From: Methanosphaera sp. SHI613
GTDB taxonomy: Archaea > Methanobacteriota > Methanobacteria > Methanobacteriales > Methanobacteriaceae
Assembly: GCA_003266145.1 (NCBI GenBank)
Contig: MVJJ01000071.1
Location: 1-6,742 of the forward strand
Direction: 5' to 3'
DNA: 6,742 nt
Below, one piece after another: positions 6,035 to 6,742 of this stretch. Numbering within the stretch: position 1 is the stretch's first letter; each line of letters opens with the position of its first letter. The notes under the pieces are model-generated. The model did not search any database and had not been told where the DNA came from. It worked only from the letters and a program-made list of their open reading frames with translations. Made by a program: the position numbers and the translations under genes.

Positions 6035-6039
6035 TCACC
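6035..6039 (-). promoter_or_regulatory. Ribosome binding site of the permease, containing the ATPase stop codon
   Basis: The minus strand reads ATGGTGAATACGATG. GGTGA (6039-6035) matches the anti-Shine-Dalgarno of methanogen 16S rRNA and lies five bases before the ATG at 6029. Its last three bases are the TGA stop of the ATPase gene. A ribosome finishing the ATPase would therefore sit on the permease initiation site, an arrangement that favours translational coupling. The site also decides between the two possible permease starts. Confidence 0.6.
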
Positions 6040-6739
6040 ATTCTATTTGATCTATTGACTTTGGATTTTTGTTTATTTCTATGTCTTCTATTTGTCCGTT
6101 TTTCAGGTGGATTATCCTATCGGCCAGATATGATAACTGATTATTGTGTGTTACTATGATTACTGTTGAGTTGTGTTCATGTGCCAGATTAAGCAGGATG
6201 TTTATGATGTTGTATCCGGTCTTGGAGTCAAGTGCTCCTGTCGGTTCGTCACATAATAATAGAGCCGGCTGTTTTGATATGGCACGTGCTATTGATACTC
6301 TCTGCTGTTCTCCCCCGGATAGTTCGGATGGAAATTGATGGGCATGTTCGGCTAGGTCTACCTGCTTAAGATATTTCATTCCATCTATCTTGTCTTTTAT
6401 GACGTCATTTATAAGTTCTATGTTTTCTATTGCCGTCAGGTTTGGTATTAAATTGTAGAACTGGAAGATGAATCCTACCTTCTCTGCCCTGTAATGGGTC
6501 AGTTGTTTTTCGTTGTATCCTGATATTTGCTCATCATCAACAGTTATTTTTCCGCTTGTTAGATTGTCCAGTCCTCCCAATAGGTTAAGGAGTGTTGATT
6601 TTCCGCTTCCTGATGGTCCGAGTATCACTACAAATTCACCTTTGTCTATGGTGAAGTTTAAATTGTCTGCTGCTTTTAGGATGTTTTTTCCAGTTATGTA
6701 TTCTTTGCTTACATCTTTGAATTCCACGATTTTTGTCAT
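6035..6739 (-). CDS. ABC transporter ATP-binding protein, MacB/LolD-like
   Basis: A 234-aa cytoplasmic ATPase that powers the permease encoded next to it. All nucleotide-binding motifs are present: Walker A GPSGSGKST (41-49), Q-loop Gln93 in FIFQFYNLIPNLTAIEN, signature LSGGEQQRV (140-148), Walker B LLLCDEP (160-166) with catalytic Glu165, D-loop GALD (168-171) and switch His198 in VTHNN. The FQFYNLIPNLTAIEN stretch and the length are typical of the MacB/LolD/FtsE branch that pairs with FtsX-type permeases. The gene appears complete: MTKIVEFKDVSKEY is the usual family N-terminus, and its ATG is three bases from the window edge, so the ribosome binding site and promoter lie outside. It is the first visible gene of a two-gene unit, and more genes could lie upstream. 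Confidence 0.95.
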   Translation of the reverse strand: MTKIVEFKDVSKEYITGKNILKAADNLNFTIDKGEFVVILGPSGSGKSTLLNLLGGLDNLTSGKITVDDEQISGYNEKQLTHYRAEKVGFIFQFYNLIPNLTAIENIELINDVIKDKIDGMKYLKQVDLAEHAHQFPSELSGGEQQRVSIARAISKQPALLLCDEPTGALDSKTGYNIINILLNLAHEHNSTVIIVTHNNQLSYLADRIIHLKNGQIEDIEINKNPKSIDQIEW

Positions 6740-6742
6740 TGT

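Noticed and set aside
5944..6338. Plus-strand frames of 71 and 64 codons antisense to the ABC genes
   Set aside because: They lie wholly opposite well-supported ATPase and permease codons and show no independent signals.

Overview
This is a very AT-rich stretch that most likely comes from a gut-type methanogenic archaeon of the Methanobacteriales, with Methanosphaera or Methanobrevibacter as the best guess. The basis is archaeal TATA-box promoters (TTTATATA, CTTATATATT), GGTGA/GTGAT-type ribosome binding sites, heavy use of AGA and ATA codons, U-tract terminators, and an archaeal-looking UPF1-type helicase. The genus is an inference, since no search could be run.

Layout from left to right. 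(1) 1-212, minus strand: the first 70 codons of an O-acetylhomoserine sulfhydrylase (MetY-type PLP enzyme). (2) 213-428: a divergent promoter region with a perfect 20-bp palindrome where metY transcription probably begins. (3) 429-1391, plus strand: a 320-aa protein with a probable N-terminal ribbon-helix-helix DNA-binding fold, about 230 residues of coiled coil, and a short non-coil tail. (4) 1380-3272, minus strand: a complete 630-aa superfamily 1 (UPF1/IGHMBP2/DNA2-like) helicase. It converges on the coiled-coil gene and overlaps it by 12 bp. A hairpin plus T7 that could terminate the coiled-coil transcript lies inside the helicase reading frame. (5) 3273-3755: 483 bp without a convincing protein gene. 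It holds a strong archaeal promoter on the minus strand followed by three perfect stem-loops and two U-tracts, which could be a small RNA or a long helicase leader, plus AT-rich repeats. (6) 3756-6739, minus strand: a two-gene ABC transporter operon, MacB/LolD-type ATPase first and then an eight-helix FtsX/MacB-type permease, ending in a good terminator.

The ATPase and permease clearly work together: their frames are adjacent, and the ATPase stop codon lies inside the ribosome binding site of the permease start preferred here. The other genes have no obvious shared pathway. The coiled-coil gene and the helicase are convergent, so they are not an operon, although their 3' ends are interlocked. 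The least explained parts are the ribbon-helix-helix/coiled-coil protein, the stem-loop array at 3345-3487, and the palindrome at 302-321.
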